A stretch of 64,000 bases of DNA from Cordia subcordata (taxonomy: Eukaryota > Streptophyta > Magnoliopsida > Boraginales > Cordiaceae): assembly GCA_028554755.1 (NCBI GenBank), contig JAPTOF010000017.1, positions 6,138,001-6,202,000 of the forward strand. Direction: 5' to 3'. Shown in pieces: positions 1 through 11,329 of this stretch. The first letter of the stretch is position 1. Each line of letters opens with the position of its first letter. The notes beneath the pieces are model-generated. The model was not told the origin of the DNA, ran no database searches, and saw only the letters and a list, made by a program, of their open reading frames with translations. Both the position numbers and the translations under genes were made by a program.

Positions 1-802
1 CAGATTTATTCTACCATGTAAGGTTTTTGTATATGATATGAGATACGAGTGTATAATGTTGGGCCTAATCATACCTACGAATTCTAAACAAACGAAAGAT
101 TGGTAACCGGGAGACAAGTGGATCATGGATTTATTTGGCTAATGTATTTCATGGTAAAACATATTAACATAATAAATTATTTTTCAATATAAAGAAAGTG
201 GACACTATGAACAATCCAAAAACAGAAGTAAGGTGTTTTATTTGAATTTGAGCAATTATCTTACTTCTCCCCCTAAAGGAAATCTATTATCCAATCAATA
301 AAATCGATTCAATGGCTGTTATCTGGAAATTTTATGAGGTTGACCACAAGTGAGGTTGATACGGGTAAGATATGTCGATCTTATTGCATTACAATATTGT
401 CAATGAAGAAAACCAAATTTCGCATTTCTGGGATCTGGTTCCTTTGCCACCTAACATTAATGGTCACACTTATTCACCCGATAAAAGTACTGATGCATGG
501 CAGAAAATGTCAAATATTATTATTAATGCATGGCAGAGAAGATCAAAATCTGATTTTGTTAGTTAATGGCTTCTGTTCTTTAATGTAATAATTTAGGATT
601 TCTATAACCAACTTTCACATAGAAATTAAGATGAGTTTCCATTAATCTTCCCATGGAGGATACTCTGGGTACTTGATTTCATGAGCGTTAAACTTGAATA
701 TTTAATACTAGACATAATTTCTCTACATAATTCTGCCTTTTATTTATTTATTTATTTGATTATCATCTAGATCATATACCGAGATCTTATGTTACTTTGC
801 AG

Positions 803-3800
803 GTAACTTGTCGGTTGGTTGGAGTGATCCTCGAGGAAACTACGCCGGAGGAGCTTCAGGTCATGAATATTTATGCAAAGACCATTTTGTGTATTTAGCT
901 TAATAAAGCTTTTCTAGCATATTGATTTTTGTTTTTTGGACTGCAGAAACAAGCAACTGTGAGATCCTCTGTGTTGGAAGTGTTGCTTGAGATCACAAAA
1001 TTCTGTGATCTTTACCTCATGGAAAGAGTGTTGGATGATGAGAGTGAGGTGAGTGCAGCTTCTTTGATGTGACAACCTTCTTTCAATAGGCTTTCACTTT
1101 CTCACCTTTGTCTTTTTCCTTCCTTTGGGAAGAAGGTGTGCCAAGTTTTATTCGTAAAGCTTGGTTGTATCTCATGCATAGCTAAAATATAAGATATTCT
1201 TTACTGGACATTTATCACGCTTCTTCTTGAGATCAGCAGGGAGAACTTATGAGTCGCCAGGGTGTCATGACCTGAAAGAAATATGATCATATTTCATGGA
1301 AAAGCATTTTCTCTTTTTTCAGGAAAAAGGCACATCTTATTTGCAATAAGCATTTGAATTAGATAAAAAAAAAAAAAAACTGAAACTCCGAAAACAGCTT
1401 AATTTTAGATCTTTCCAGAAGCCAAAATTTTTAGCTTCTGAAAAAAGCACCTAAAAGCCAATCCAAACAAGCGCTTGATGATCTTTTTGCATAAGCCCTT
1501 AGAATTTATAACTTTTTTACATTCCCCACTAGCTAATGTAACACAGGGATGACTTTTCCAGAGTCCTGATATGTCTCAAGAATAAGTTCTGATTTGTAAT
1601 CTCTGGCTGAACTTTTGAATTAGAATACTTAGAGATATCAGTTTAAGGTTCAAATTTTCCTTTTCTTTTTAGTTTCTCAATTAAGCTTTTGTTAAAAAAT
1701 TGCAATAAATGTTGAACCCAAGGGAGGTAAAGGCAGTTATCCTATCGATAAAAGTATCAGACCTTATTATTAATGGTTATGCACTTCCAAAATAACCTCG
1801 TCTCTCTGATCATTTCCGCCCTGCAAGTATAAATGCAGCAGACATTATTATTATTGGCTCTTAGATGATTGATAAGGATTGGATTTTGTGCCATGGTCCC
1901 TTAATTGTTGGAATTTTTTTTTTAAATTATATATAGATCACCTTTATTCAAACAGTTTATGTTTGTTTTGGTGCTCAATAAGCATTTATTTTGTTATTAT
2001 CATAGACATGGGCAGTTTTCAGGATCAATGGCTGCATTAGTGTCGTACCTTTACCTTTTTAAACTTTTATGATCATCATCACACATGGTATGGGCAAATA
2101 TGTATGCAGAAAAAGGTTATTCTAGCTTTGGAAGATGCTGGGGTCTTTACATCTGGAGGCCTGGTCAAAGACAAGGTAGCAATTTATAGTATCAAAACTC
2201 TCTATGCATTATCATCTGGGACCTGTTGGTGTTAATGTTTACCTCACATGAATTTTTCTAATAAATACTGCAGTGGCATTTTCCCCTTAAATGCAGTTGA
2301 CTTTTGTCATCTTGTTATCATCTCCTACCTTTTTCATGTTAGTGGTCAATGTTTTTGCATAAATAAGCTCAGTCTCTCTGATTGCTTTCATCCTACATGC
2401 AGAAACTATGTATTCTTTGCTGAACTCATGTTAGAATTAGTTTAAAGCTGGTTTACAATTAATCACTGAGCTTTAGCATAGAGGAGAATTTGCTGCTTGC
2501 AAGGTAAAAACTCATAGATTAGTCAGTCTCTGCAGGCTTGCATCTGCTGAGTTATTAGCACAGAAAGAGAAAAAGAAATTTCTTCTCATTTGTAATTTGT
2601 GGTGGGGGAATTCGAAATTTGCATTTTATTCGGGTTTGAATGTATAGTGCCCTATGACTGGTGCAAATTCTGTATTCTAATTCTTTTGTCATTTCAGACC
2701 TTCAGGTTCTGCTCTTTTTTTTTTGGGGGGGGGGGGGGGGTGTTCCTGTTCCACATTTGTTGGTGAGAATTGAATATTTACTTTTTCAATGTTCCTTTCA
2801 AATTCTCACTCTGGATGAACTGCAGATTCTCTTTTGTAGCACCGAAAATGGGCGGACATCTTTTGTTCGACAATTGGAACCAGATTGGCATATAGACACT
2901 AATCCGGAGATTGTTTCTCAATTAGCGGTATGCTTCATATTGACTTGCCAATTACGGTCACAAGCTATTAAGTCTCTTCTCGTGTTACTTATAATTCATA
3001 AAATTATCTGCTCAAGAATCATTAGCAGTTCCAAAGTGAATTGACATTTAACCTTGTCCTTTTTACTTCATAAAATCAGATGATATATCTACCTATACTG
3101 ATAACTACCATTAAGCACTAATGGACACAGTAGTACAATGCTAATTCCTTTTTAGTTCATAGGACAGAGTTCTTTAGAACAGAATTCATTATTAGAGAAT
3201 TTGATGCACTTGAGCAGTTGCTTTGCTATTTCTAGTCCTTTTGTTCGCAAATGAGGAATTTCATTATGTGGTCATCTTTTTCTGGGTAATATTCTGAGCT
3301 ACGGTCAGCATACACTGACAAGTAATGCTATAGAAATACACCAAATACTAGTATTGGCTCTCCTTTAAATATTAATTATTAGATTTTCAGATGTTCTAGA
3401 TGCGGTCAGATAAATGATTACTTTGGGCAAGTGGTAGTCTTCCGTTGCCCTCAATCATCTTGAGGCATACAAATAGATACTAGTTACTGCCTTACTTGGA
3501 AGGAATATGATGGATTTAGGGTGAGGTTCTCAAGGATCAGATGCAGATGGATTTGGATTGAGGAAGTACATAAATACACACTGTGAGACCATCACAATAT
3601 GCACGTTTATATCCAATAATAGTTGAGCTTAAATGAGAGATGTAGTAATTCAAAGAATTCTTAAGTATTGAAAGTATGGCTTACTCCTCTTTTAACTTTT
3701 TATGCTGCAAGTGATATACTGTCTGGTACTATGGTGCATAAGTGTGATATCACAGTATTCTGTATATGAACATCTTGCAATTGCGTGAGGCTTATATTTA

Positions 3801-3920
3801 TGTGAATGGTTGCAGAGATTCATCAAATATCTGCTTCACATCTCACCAGTAAAGCCTGAACGAACTTTCCCCAACGTGTTCAGCTCTATGTCATTGGAAC
3901 AGTACTTTGGATACGTTTAA
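803..3920 (+). CDS. PEX22: Peroxin 22 (PEX22), C-terminal five exons; gene truncated by the window edge
   Basis: Plant PEX22 is the peroxisomal membrane anchor for the ubiquitin-conjugating enzyme PEX4, which recycles the PEX5 import receptor. I read five in-frame exons, all phase 0, with AG/GT borders: 803-859, 947-1048, 2110-2175, 2826-2927 and 3816-3920 (stop TAA 3918-3920). They encode 143 residues. Recognisable stretches are GVILEETTPEELQ, LYLMERVLDDESE, LEDAGVFTSGGLVKDK, FVRQLEPDWHIDTNPEI and the C-terminal SMSLEQYFG, which match plant PEX22 as I remember it. The N-terminal membrane segment and the first part of the gene are not visible in 1-802, so the preceding exon(s) should lie upstream of base 1. 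The introns hold a MITE remnant (about 1298-1474) and a run of 16 G (2725-2740). No lesion is seen in the exons. Confidence 0.9.
1298..1474 (-). mobile_element. Tourist-like MITE remnant in a PEX22 intron
   Basis: The right end reads AAAAGCCAATCCAAACAAGC, the reverse complement of the GTTTGGATTGGCTTTT terminus shared by several elements in this window. The body shares GCAATAAGCATTTG and a TTTTAGCTTCT block with the copy at 11965-12148. The left terminus is degraded, so this is a partial copy. Confidence 0.55.
2725..2740 (+). repeat. G16 homopolymer preceded by a T run
   Basis: Sixteen consecutive G follow a run of T in the PEX22 intron, about 85 bases before the acceptor of the exon at 2826. 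Such a run can fold as a G-quadruplex, and it is also a place where assemblies err. Confidence 0.8.
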
Positions 3921-4483
3921 TGTGCGATCAGTAAAGGATGCACCCCCTTTTTCTCTTGTTAAATTGTTTCTCTTTGTTGTTGTCATTATATCATATATAT
4001 TCATCTTATTGTTGCTCAACGAATCTCTAGAAGAGGCAGTTGCTGATTTTTGGCCAAAGTCCCTTTGGATAACCTGCTCTCTGCTTGCCAAGGTGGTGTT
4101 TCATATTTGAAATACATTAGTGATAAAATATGTCATCGTCAACTGAAGTTCATAAAGTTATTTTGTTGTAGAGAAGTATTCAAATAGTAAGGATTTCGAT
4201 TATTTATTGAAATGTGGTGTCGTCAGAATTATGAAGTCGCTGATTACTCGGCTGGTTGATATGGGAATGGATCAAGTCATAATATTATGATGATATGATT
4301 GTAATATAACGATTGTAAATTTTAATATAGTTATGACAAATGACGTGGACAATTTAAAAGGTTAGGTTTTGGATATAATGTTACGATATTATAGAATGCT
4401 CTTCATTCTATATACTTTAGCTTGGAAAGTTAGTCCAAGAAAAGCACTTGTTCAAAAGTTGGAGAAAGGCAAACTTGGAGTAA
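3921..4483. other. Gene-less stretch after PEX22
   Basis: PEX22 3' UTR followed by AT-rich sequence. I see no gene, RNA or recognisable repeat here. Confidence 0.5.
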
Positions 4484-4717
4484 GGGTTTGTTTGGATTGG
4501 TTCTCTTTATTAAAAAGCATTTTTTTCCCCCTTAAAAAGTATTATATTTTTTGCCATAAGTATTTAGCTTGGTTTTTAGAAAAATTTAAATTTTAAGAAA
4601 AAGTCAAATATTGTTTTATTTTTATTTTTTTCAAAAGTTAGAAATTTCAACTTCTTGAAAAATTATTTTCTTTAAAAGATGACAATTATTTAAAAAAATT
4701 AATTCAAATGAGCACTA
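4484..4717. mobile_element. Tourist-like MITE, diverged
   Basis: The left end GGGTTTGTTTGGATTGG pairs imperfectly with the right end AATTCAAATGAGCAC. The body is AT-rich, with AAAAGT and TTTTGAAAA blocks like the other family members. No coding capacity. Confidence 0.5.
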
Positions 4718-5065
4718 AGTCACAACTCGCAAAATGGAATTACGTACAACTCTTCTAGGAACATGGGTGTTCCATAAGGTTAATAGAGAATGAGAAGGAA
4801 ATATGGAGTCTATTCTTTATTGTTTTTGGTCAAGAATGTGGCGTCTATTCATCTAATTACGCGACCCTCCTACTCTCATCGCATAATGCAACTTTGCTTC
4901 ATTAGGCTCATTAATTATTTATGTTGATCAATTTATTAAGCTAGTGTTTTTCTTTCTAAGTGGTATTTTTGGACGTGGAACGGTTGCTGATCACAAAAAG
5001 ATTGGCAGGGATGATTTGTAAGGTAACAAAAAGAAAGTTGAACAAGCGTCTAAAGTCCAATAATA

Positions 5066-5287
5066 GGGCTTGCCTGGATTAATTTTTTTGAAAAGTACTT
5101 TTTTTTTAAAATTTTTTTAAAAAAAGTATATATACATAATTTTTTTTTGGGAGGTTAAAATTTCTGAGTTACACGAAATATTAAAATTGAATTTTTTTTA
5201 AAATTTTATTTTTTTGAAATTTTATTAAAATATTTATTGCAAAGTATTTTGTCATTAATAAAAAAAACCAATCCGAACAAACTCTTA
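5066..5287. mobile_element. Tourist-like MITE
   Basis: The termini GGGCTTGCCTGGATT and AACCAATCCGAACAAACTC form an imperfect inverted pair about 220 bp apart around an AT-rich non-coding body. It belongs to the family whose cleanest members are at 10250-10720 and 37211-37433. Confidence 0.55.
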
Positions 5288-5462
5288 CAAATCAATTAAG
5301 GCCTCTATAATCCAGCTTGACTCCTTTAAAAATCTTTATCAACTTATTTTATGAAACATTATGGGAAGGGGAGCTAGCAGGAGGTGGAGGGATTAAATTT
5401 GTAACTCTGCAGGTAAAATGGTAAGCTGCTTTGTAGAGCACTTTGTCGAGCACTCTGTCCTT

Positions 5463-6085
5463 AACGCTGAGTTGAGGGCGTGTTCGTTTGAAGATTGGCT
5501 ATTTGTGGGCAGCTAGGCGTGGAGAAATATATGGGCAGGAATGGATTCTTTGGCTGCTGTGTGATTGTTAAGTGGTTCTTCTTGGGGCGCCTGGAAGAAT
5601 TGCTGGTGGGTTGCTCAGGCGCGGATTCTTTCGAATAAGTTTCGGTATAGGCGTACTCACATTCATAGGGAAGGTAATGCAGCGGCGGATTTCCTAGCTA
5701 ACAAGGGGCTGCGGACAGCAGGGCTGCGTGTATTCCATGAAGTCGACAGCTTCCTGTGGCTCAGAGGAATTTTGCGTTGCCATAAAATTGGCTTGCCTTA
5801 TCTTAGAACTTGTTAGGATTTTAGTTGATCTTGCTTTGTACAAGTCATAGTGTCACTTCATTTATTGCTTTCTTGCATTAGCTTTATTGTAATGAGGGGA
5901 AAGTACTTGTACTTTGCCCCTTTTAGGCTTGCGTTGCATTTTTATGCGGTGGGTGGCCTGTCACCCACAACATCTAGGAGCAGAGTAGAAGGTCTTGGTT
6001 TCATCCACCTCCAGTCTTGTATTTTTTGTGTTTTAAATTAATAAAATTCTGAGTGTGCCGTCTCTTTCTTTTTTATAAAAAAACT
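5463..6085 (+). pseudogene. 5'-truncated LINE: RNase H end and 3' UTR
   Basis: One frame from 5463 reads NAELRAC, then MDSLAAV, then LLSGSSWGAWKN, then HIHREGNAAADFLANKG, ending at TAG 5814-5816. This is the C-terminal RNase H domain of plant L1-type LINEs: the AELRA helix, the DS active-site region, and a terminal HREGN-AADFLA segment with its Asp. Two in-frame stops (about 5514 and 5553) show it is dead. The following 270 bases, up to TAAATTAATAAAATT and a T/A-rich end near 6085, look like the LINE 3' UTR. Everything 5' of RNase H is absent, as expected from aborted target-primed reverse transcription. Confidence 0.8.
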
Positions 6086-6339
6086 TATTTTATGAAACAT
6101 TGGTTGCTAAACTAGAGCAGATTAACGGATTGTTGAGTTTAAGTTCTAGACACTTAAAATCATTTTCTATAAGTTTAGATATTGAAATTAGTCTGTTTGA
6201 CTCATGTTTAAAAAAGATGATTTTAAAAAGATATAGAAAGCAAGAAATTCTAAATTGAAACTTTCTAAAATAGGGTTTTTGCGAGTAAAAGCAGGTCTAT
6301 TTTTGGGGAACTTATATTGTGAACTCGTGATTGTGAATG

Positions 6340-6645
6340 TACTGAACAAACAGCTTATCAATACTGAACATAAATCATCTGTAAAGTTTATTAAATAAAT
6401 AGCTTATGAATACTAAACAAATAGTCTTTTTATTCTGAGCAAATTTCTATGACGATTTTTATGTATAGATATTAGTTAATTTTACACTTGTCAACATATA
6501 TTGTAATGATTTATGGATTTTATTAGACAAAAAGTTTATGAATACTAAACAAATAGTCTTAAACATTTGAGGTTGTTTTTATGCATAGATATTTTTGTAA
6601 ATTTTATAGGACAAATAACCAATGAATACTGAACAAATAATTTGA
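6340..6645. repeat. Degenerate short direct repeats
   Basis: The block AATACT(G/A)AACAAATA recurs near 6345, 6409, 6541 and 6624, often preceded by TTTAT(A/T)(A/G)GACAAA-like sequence and followed by ATGCATAGATAT-like sequence. It looks like an old tandem repeat of about 100 bases in a gene-less AT-rich region (6086-7320). Confidence 0.5.
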
Positions 6646-7320
6646 TACACCATATTCTGTGTTTTTATATGTGCATGATATAATTTGCGTTATTTTTACA
6701 TTGTGTAAGAAGTTATTTTCCTTTTTATTTCCTCAAAAAATATCATACCATATATTTGGATGGTCAATATTAGCTTTAAAATAGTTGAAGACTTGATGGT
6801 CAACAAATAAAAAACAAGACTCAGCAATCAAAAGTTTTTATTTAAGGATATTTTTAACCGAAATTCTATAGCTCAACCGCAGTTTTAATTTGTCATTGGA
6901 GTTATATTTTTTTTCTTTTTTTTTTCCACTTGTCAATCAGTTGTCAAAATTTTATTTTGGGTTGCCATTTTCTTTTGCCCCTAATCAAATTTATTTTATC
7001 TAATTCAGTAGTTAATACCACTATGATGCATAAAATTAGAACAATATCATCTTAATCAAGTGAAGTGTGAACCCAAAGGAATAAATGAAATTTAATAGAA
7101 ACAAACAAATGTATTAACTTGGGACAAATTCTTATGGACAATAAAAAAATTTGAAAAAAAAGATAAATACATAATAAAAAAATAAGAGTTAATTAAAATA
7201 TAAGAAATACATTAAAATTATTTATTTTGTGAAAAGAGAAATTCAAGTGGATGTCTGAATGTAGAGAGAGATCAGTTTTTGAGCCTTCGTCATCATCATC
7301 ATCAGTTTAACTGCTTGGCA

Positions 7321-9414
7321 ATGGAGGGCTTACCCTTAAACAACCTTAACCTCACTTCACCACCACCACCCAAAACCCATCTAAAACCCCCACCAATTCT
7401 CTCACACCACCTTCGCTCTCTCACTCACCACAGATTCAAAACCAAAGCAACATCAACAATCAAGAAACCATCACCTTCTCCAAAGAGAAAACAACCCGAA
7501 GAATTCACAGAACAAAATGCATTTCCCAACTCATTACCACTCCACAGCAAAAACCCACATGCCATTTACAAAGACATTCAAAGATTCGCGAGCCGAAACG
7601 AGCTTAAAGAGGCCCTCACTATACTTGACTACTTGGACCATAAGGGCATTCCTGTTAACCCCACCACTTTTGCTTCTCTTATAGCTGCTTGCGTTAGGCT
7701 TAAGGCTGCAAAAGCAGGTAAAATTGTGCACAAGCATATCAGAATTAATGGTCTTGAGGGGAATGAGTATTTGCAGACTAAGCTTGTTCATATGTATGCT
7801 TGTTGTGGGTCTATTGAGGATGCGGAGGAAGTGTTTGATGAAATGCGTGGGAGGAGTAGTGTGTACCCGTGGAATGCGTTGCTTAGGGGTAATGTGGTGT
7901 TGGGCGGCAGGAATTATAGGGAGGTTTTGGGTACTTTTTCGGAAATGAGAGCTTTAGGTGTGGATTTGAATGTTTATAGCTTCTCTTGTTTGATCAAGAG
8001 TTTTGCAGGGGCTCGCGCATTTTATCAAGGGTTGAAGACTCATGGACTCTTGATAAAGAATGGTTTGGTGGATGATAAGATTATAAAGACTAGTTTGATT
8101 GATATGTACTTTAAATGTGGGAAAATTAAGCTTGGGTGTCGAGTTTTTGAGGAGGTTGAGGAGAGGGATGTTGTGGTCTGGGGGGCAATGATTGCAGGTT
8201 TTGCTCATAATAGGATGGAAAAGGAGGCATTGAAGTATACGAGATGGATGATAAGGGAAGGAGTGGAAGTGAATTCGGTTATATTGACTACTATTCTTCC
8301 GGTTATTGGGCAAGTATGGGCACCGAAGCTTGGGAAGGAGGTTCATGCTTATGTGATTAAGACAAAGGAGTATGTAAAGCAGTTATTTATTCAGTCTGCT
8401 TTAATCGATATGTATTGCAAGTGTGGAGATATAGTCTCAGGGAGGAAGGTATTTTATGGGTCTAAGGAGAGAAATGCTATTTCTTGGACTGCTCTTTTGT
8501 CGGGTTATGTGGTGAATGGGAGACTCGAGCAGGCATTGAGATCCATTGTTTGGATGCAGCAAGAAGAGTTTAAGCCTGATATAGTCACTCTTGCTACAAT
8601 TCTTCCAGTCTGCGGAAAATTGAAAGCATTGAAACAAGGGAAGGAGATTCATGCATATGCTGTAAAGAACGCACTTTTGCCTAATGTGTCTGTAGCAACT
8701 TCCCTGATGATGATGTACTCAAAATGTGGTGTCTTGGAGTATTCCTCCAGAATTTTTAATGGCATGGAGAATAGGAATGTAATATCTTGGACCGCCATGA
8801 TTGATTCGTACATAGAATGTGAGTCTCTGTGTGAAGCAGTTGATGTTTTTCGGACAATGCAGTTGTCAAAGCACAGACCAGACTCAGTTTCAATGGGGAG
8901 GATTTTGAGTGTTTGTGGTGAACTTGGAGTTTTGAAAGTCGGTAAAGAGATCCATGGGCAGGTTCTGAAGAAAGATCTGGAGGCTATTCCCTTTGTTTCT
9001 GCAGAAATAATGAAAATGTATGCGAAATGTGGAGCAATTAATATAGCAAAGTTGGTTTTCGATGCAATATCAGTTAAAGGATCAATGACTTGGACTGCCA
9101 TCATTGAGGCTTCCGGATATAATCACCAATATCATGAAGCAATTCAACTATTTAGGCAGATGATGTCAGATGGTGTTTCCCCTAACCACTTTACCTTTAA
9201 AGTTGTCCTAAGCATTTGTGAGGAAGCCGGGTTTGCAGATGAAGCTTGCCAGTTTTTCTCTTTAATGACTCGAAGATATAAAATCAAGGCATCTGCAGAA
9301 CATTACACAAGCATAATCAATCTTCTAACTAGTTTAGGCCATGTTGAAAAGGCTGAAAAATTCATACGACTGAGGTCATCCTTGGCAATGAACATGACAG
9401 CCATGAGCACTTGA
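7321..9414 (+). CDS. PLS-type pentatricopeptide repeat protein, At1g71460-like, chloroplast-targeted
   Basis: Single-exon gene of 697 aa. PPR proteins bind organelle transcripts and guide editing, splicing or stability. I take the ATG at 7321 as the start; the open frame extends 14 codons upstream but without an ATG. The first ~65 residues are rich in Ser, Thr, Pro, Lys and His with almost no acidic residues, as in a chloroplast transit peptide. Degenerate 31-36-residue repeats then run to the C-terminus, with repeated LVHMYACCGSIEDAEEVFDEM-type helices, MYCKCGDI, MYSKCGV and MYAKCGA, and the P-L-S spacing of the PLS class. There is no E-DYW deaminase tail. Wording such as LPLHSKNPHAIYKDIQRFA, YGSKERNAISWTALLSGY and KHRPDSVSMGRIL matches Arabidopsis At1g71460 as I recall it. 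The frame is intact. Confidence 0.93.
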   Translation: MEGLPLNNLNLTSPPPPKTHLKPPPILSHHLRSLTHHRFKTKATSTIKKPSPSPKRKQPEEFTEQNAFPNSLPLHSKNPHAIYKDIQRFASRNELKEALTILDYLDHKGIPVNPTTFASLIAACVRLKAAKAGKIVHKHIRINGLEGNEYLQTKLVHMYACCGSIEDAEEVFDEMRGRSSVYPWNALLRGNVVLGGRNYREVLGTFSEMRALGVDLNVYSFSCLIKSFAGARAFYQGLKTHGLLIKNGLVDDKIIKTSLIDMYFKCGKIKLGCRVFEEVEERDVVVWGAMIAGFAHNRMEKEALKYTRWMIREGVEVNSVILTTILPVIGQVWAPKLGKEVHAYVIKTKEYVKQLFIQSALIDMYCKCGDIVSGRKVFYGSKERNAISWTALLSGYVVNGRLEQALRSIVWMQQEEFKPDIVTLATILPVCGKLKALKQGKEIHAYAVKNALLPNVSVATSLMMMYSKCGVLEYSSRIFNGMENRNVISWTAMIDSYIECESLCEAVDVFRTMQLSKHRPDSVSMGRILSVCGELGVLKVGKEIHGQVLKKDLEAIPFVSAEIMKMYAKCGAINIAKLVFDAISVKGSMTWTAIIEASGYNHQYHEAIQLFRQMMSDGVSPNHFTFKVVLSICEEAGFADEACQFFSLMTRRYKIKASAEHYTSIINLLTSLGHVEKAEKFIRLRSSLAMNMTAMST

Positions 9415-10249
9415 TATGCTGATTACATGGGTTTGAAGTCTGACTTCATCGCTTAAGCCTGTAAACCGGTCAGATTGTCTTCTGTTATTGCGATATTGCA
9501 ATGAATCAAGGAAGAAGCACTCTTTTATGTTGTGCTACACATTTGAATCGTCTCACAGGAAAAACTGGTTAACATGTCGTGTTAACCTCAAATTGCAACT
9601 TGCTGAAAGTCATGTCGTGAAAGTCAAAGCAGGCTGGAGGTTCCAGAGGGCCTTGTTGGCTTGAATCTTCTAACAATCTGTCTTTTTAACATTGATGGAT
9701 TGCTTCAAAGATTTGCACCTGTTTCTGCATTTCATGAGAAAAGTTCAGATAGCTGCCATACATGAAAAAAATTTGGAGCTGGTCACTCTAACTCAGACAG
9801 CGCAGCACTTGGCTTTCCGGGTTCTGAATTTAACATTGCCCAGTTCTGAATTCCCACTACACACTCCAATCACTCTGTTGGTTGTCTGATCTCATGTATA
9901 TCTTTAGCATTGTGAACACATAGATACAATAGTGTGTGCTAGTGTATATTTCTGCTTATCAATTGTTACTGTCTGAATATAGCATACTCTATAGTTGATA
10001 CTTCTTTGTAAAAATATGTTGCTATACTGCAGATTTTTGCATTGACTGGCAATTATTATTTGTATTGTGCTGAGTGGCTTTCATTTTCTACAGGTCACTT
10101 CTTCATAATAATGATTTTGAACAAACAAAGTTGTTGGTGTATTTTTTTTACTTAAAGCTATTTAAAATAAGCAGTGGTGTTTGATTTTGCTTTTAAGTTG
10201 ATCAAACCTGCTTCAAGTTCAATTTAAACTAGTAAATGTGTTTGATTTA
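9415..10249. other. PPR 3' flank
   Basis: Probable 3' UTR to roughly 9900, then AT-rich spacer. Bases 10145-10249 repeat short blocks of the neighbouring MITE (TTTAAG, TGTTTGATTT) and may be an older insertion of the same family. No gene seen. Confidence 0.45.
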
Positions 10250-10720
10250 GAGGGTGTTTGGTTTGGCTTTTTTTTCTGGTCAAACTTACTTAAAGCCTAA
10301 TTTAAGCTAATAGAAGTGTTTGTTTTAATTAAAAATGTGCTTTTTCTAAGTAGCTTTAAGTAGAAAATAAAAAGCTCCTCAACTCCAGTTTTTACTTTTT
10401 ATGGTTTTAAGCACGTTGAAAAAAAGCAAGTTTGACCAAATCATTTACTATCTTATCCTTACCTTGTTATTTTTATTACTAAAATATCTTTTCTCTTTTA
10501 TCTTATATTTACCTTTTTAAATTATATTTTAATGTCCTTAATAATTATTTTAACTATATAATTTACTTTTCAACCCACTTTAATCAAACATGTAAATATT
10601 TATTTTTATAACTATAACTTTTATTCAAATACGTAACTACTTAAAGTTGACAAAAAAAAAAGTCACTTAAAGCTAGAAGTGCTTTAAGTAACTTTTTTAT
10701 AAGCCAATCCAAACACCCTC
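10250..10720. mobile_element. Tourist-like (PIF/Harbinger) MITE, near-perfect termini
   Basis: Left terminus GAGGGTGTTTGGTTTGGCTT; right terminus AAGCCAATCCAAACACCCTC. Reverse-complemented, the two agree at 19 of 20 bases. Both flanks show TTA, the 3-bp TWA target duplication typical of PIF/Harbinger elements. The body is about 470 bp, AT-rich and non-coding. Confidence 0.85.
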
Positions 10721-10732
10721 TTAATTAAAAAA

Positions 10733-11163
10733 GTGATTTGATAAGAAAAAGAAAGTTCTGATTTTATGGTTTTAAGTATCTTTTTCTTTCTTTTTTTTTA
10801 AAAGGGAAGTTTGACCAATCATTTATTATTTTTATTTTTATTACTAAATTATTTTTATTCTTTTATCTTATACTTGTCCTTTTGTCTTTATTATTACACT
10901 TTTTTTTATAATCATTATATATATTTATATTATGTATGATATAAATTAAATTATTAAATTATAATATTTTGATAATATATTTTTAAAAATAAACAAATAA
11001 CTATGTTTATACCGTGTTTTAATTGACATTTTATTTTTATATGCTTAATAGTTATCGTAACAATATAAATTACTTTTTAACATTCTTTAACCAAATATAT
11101 AAACACTTATTTTTATAATTATATTTTTATTCAAATAGTTGAACTACTTAAAAAAAAAAAAAA
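10733..11163. mobile_element. Second, truncated copy of the same MITE group
   Basis: This repeats the internal sequence of the adjacent element (AAAGAAAG, TTTATGGTTTTAAG, GTTTGACCAA, TTTTTATTACTAAA, ATTCAAATA-GT-AACTACTT) in the same order, but lacks clean termini. Its longer middle part also matches the reverse-oriented copy at 36600-37043. Confidence 0.55.
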
Positions 11164-11329
11164 GATGGGTGCAAGCAAAAAATCGATAGTGCCGGGCGTT
11201 AGGTGCAATAATTTAAAGCCTTGGGGACCTAAAAATAAATTTCAATTATATTCACTTACTAACTAGGCGCCGTCGCCACTCCCTCCTCCGCCGCCAAAAC
11301 ACACACACAACACACACTGAAAAATCCGA

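Noticed and set aside
2661..3044. 127-codon ORF over a PEX22 exon
   Set aside because: It includes the true exon 2826-2927 but extends into introns and a G run; the exon is annotated within PEX22 instead.
7279..7320. Upstream in-frame extension of the PPR gene by 14 codons
   Set aside because: It begins with TTG, not ATG; the ATG at 7321 is the first standard start and is followed by a plausible transit peptide.
8649..9104. 151-codon minus-strand ORF within the PPR gene
   Set aside because: Antisense shadow of the repeat-coding frame; no independent protein character.
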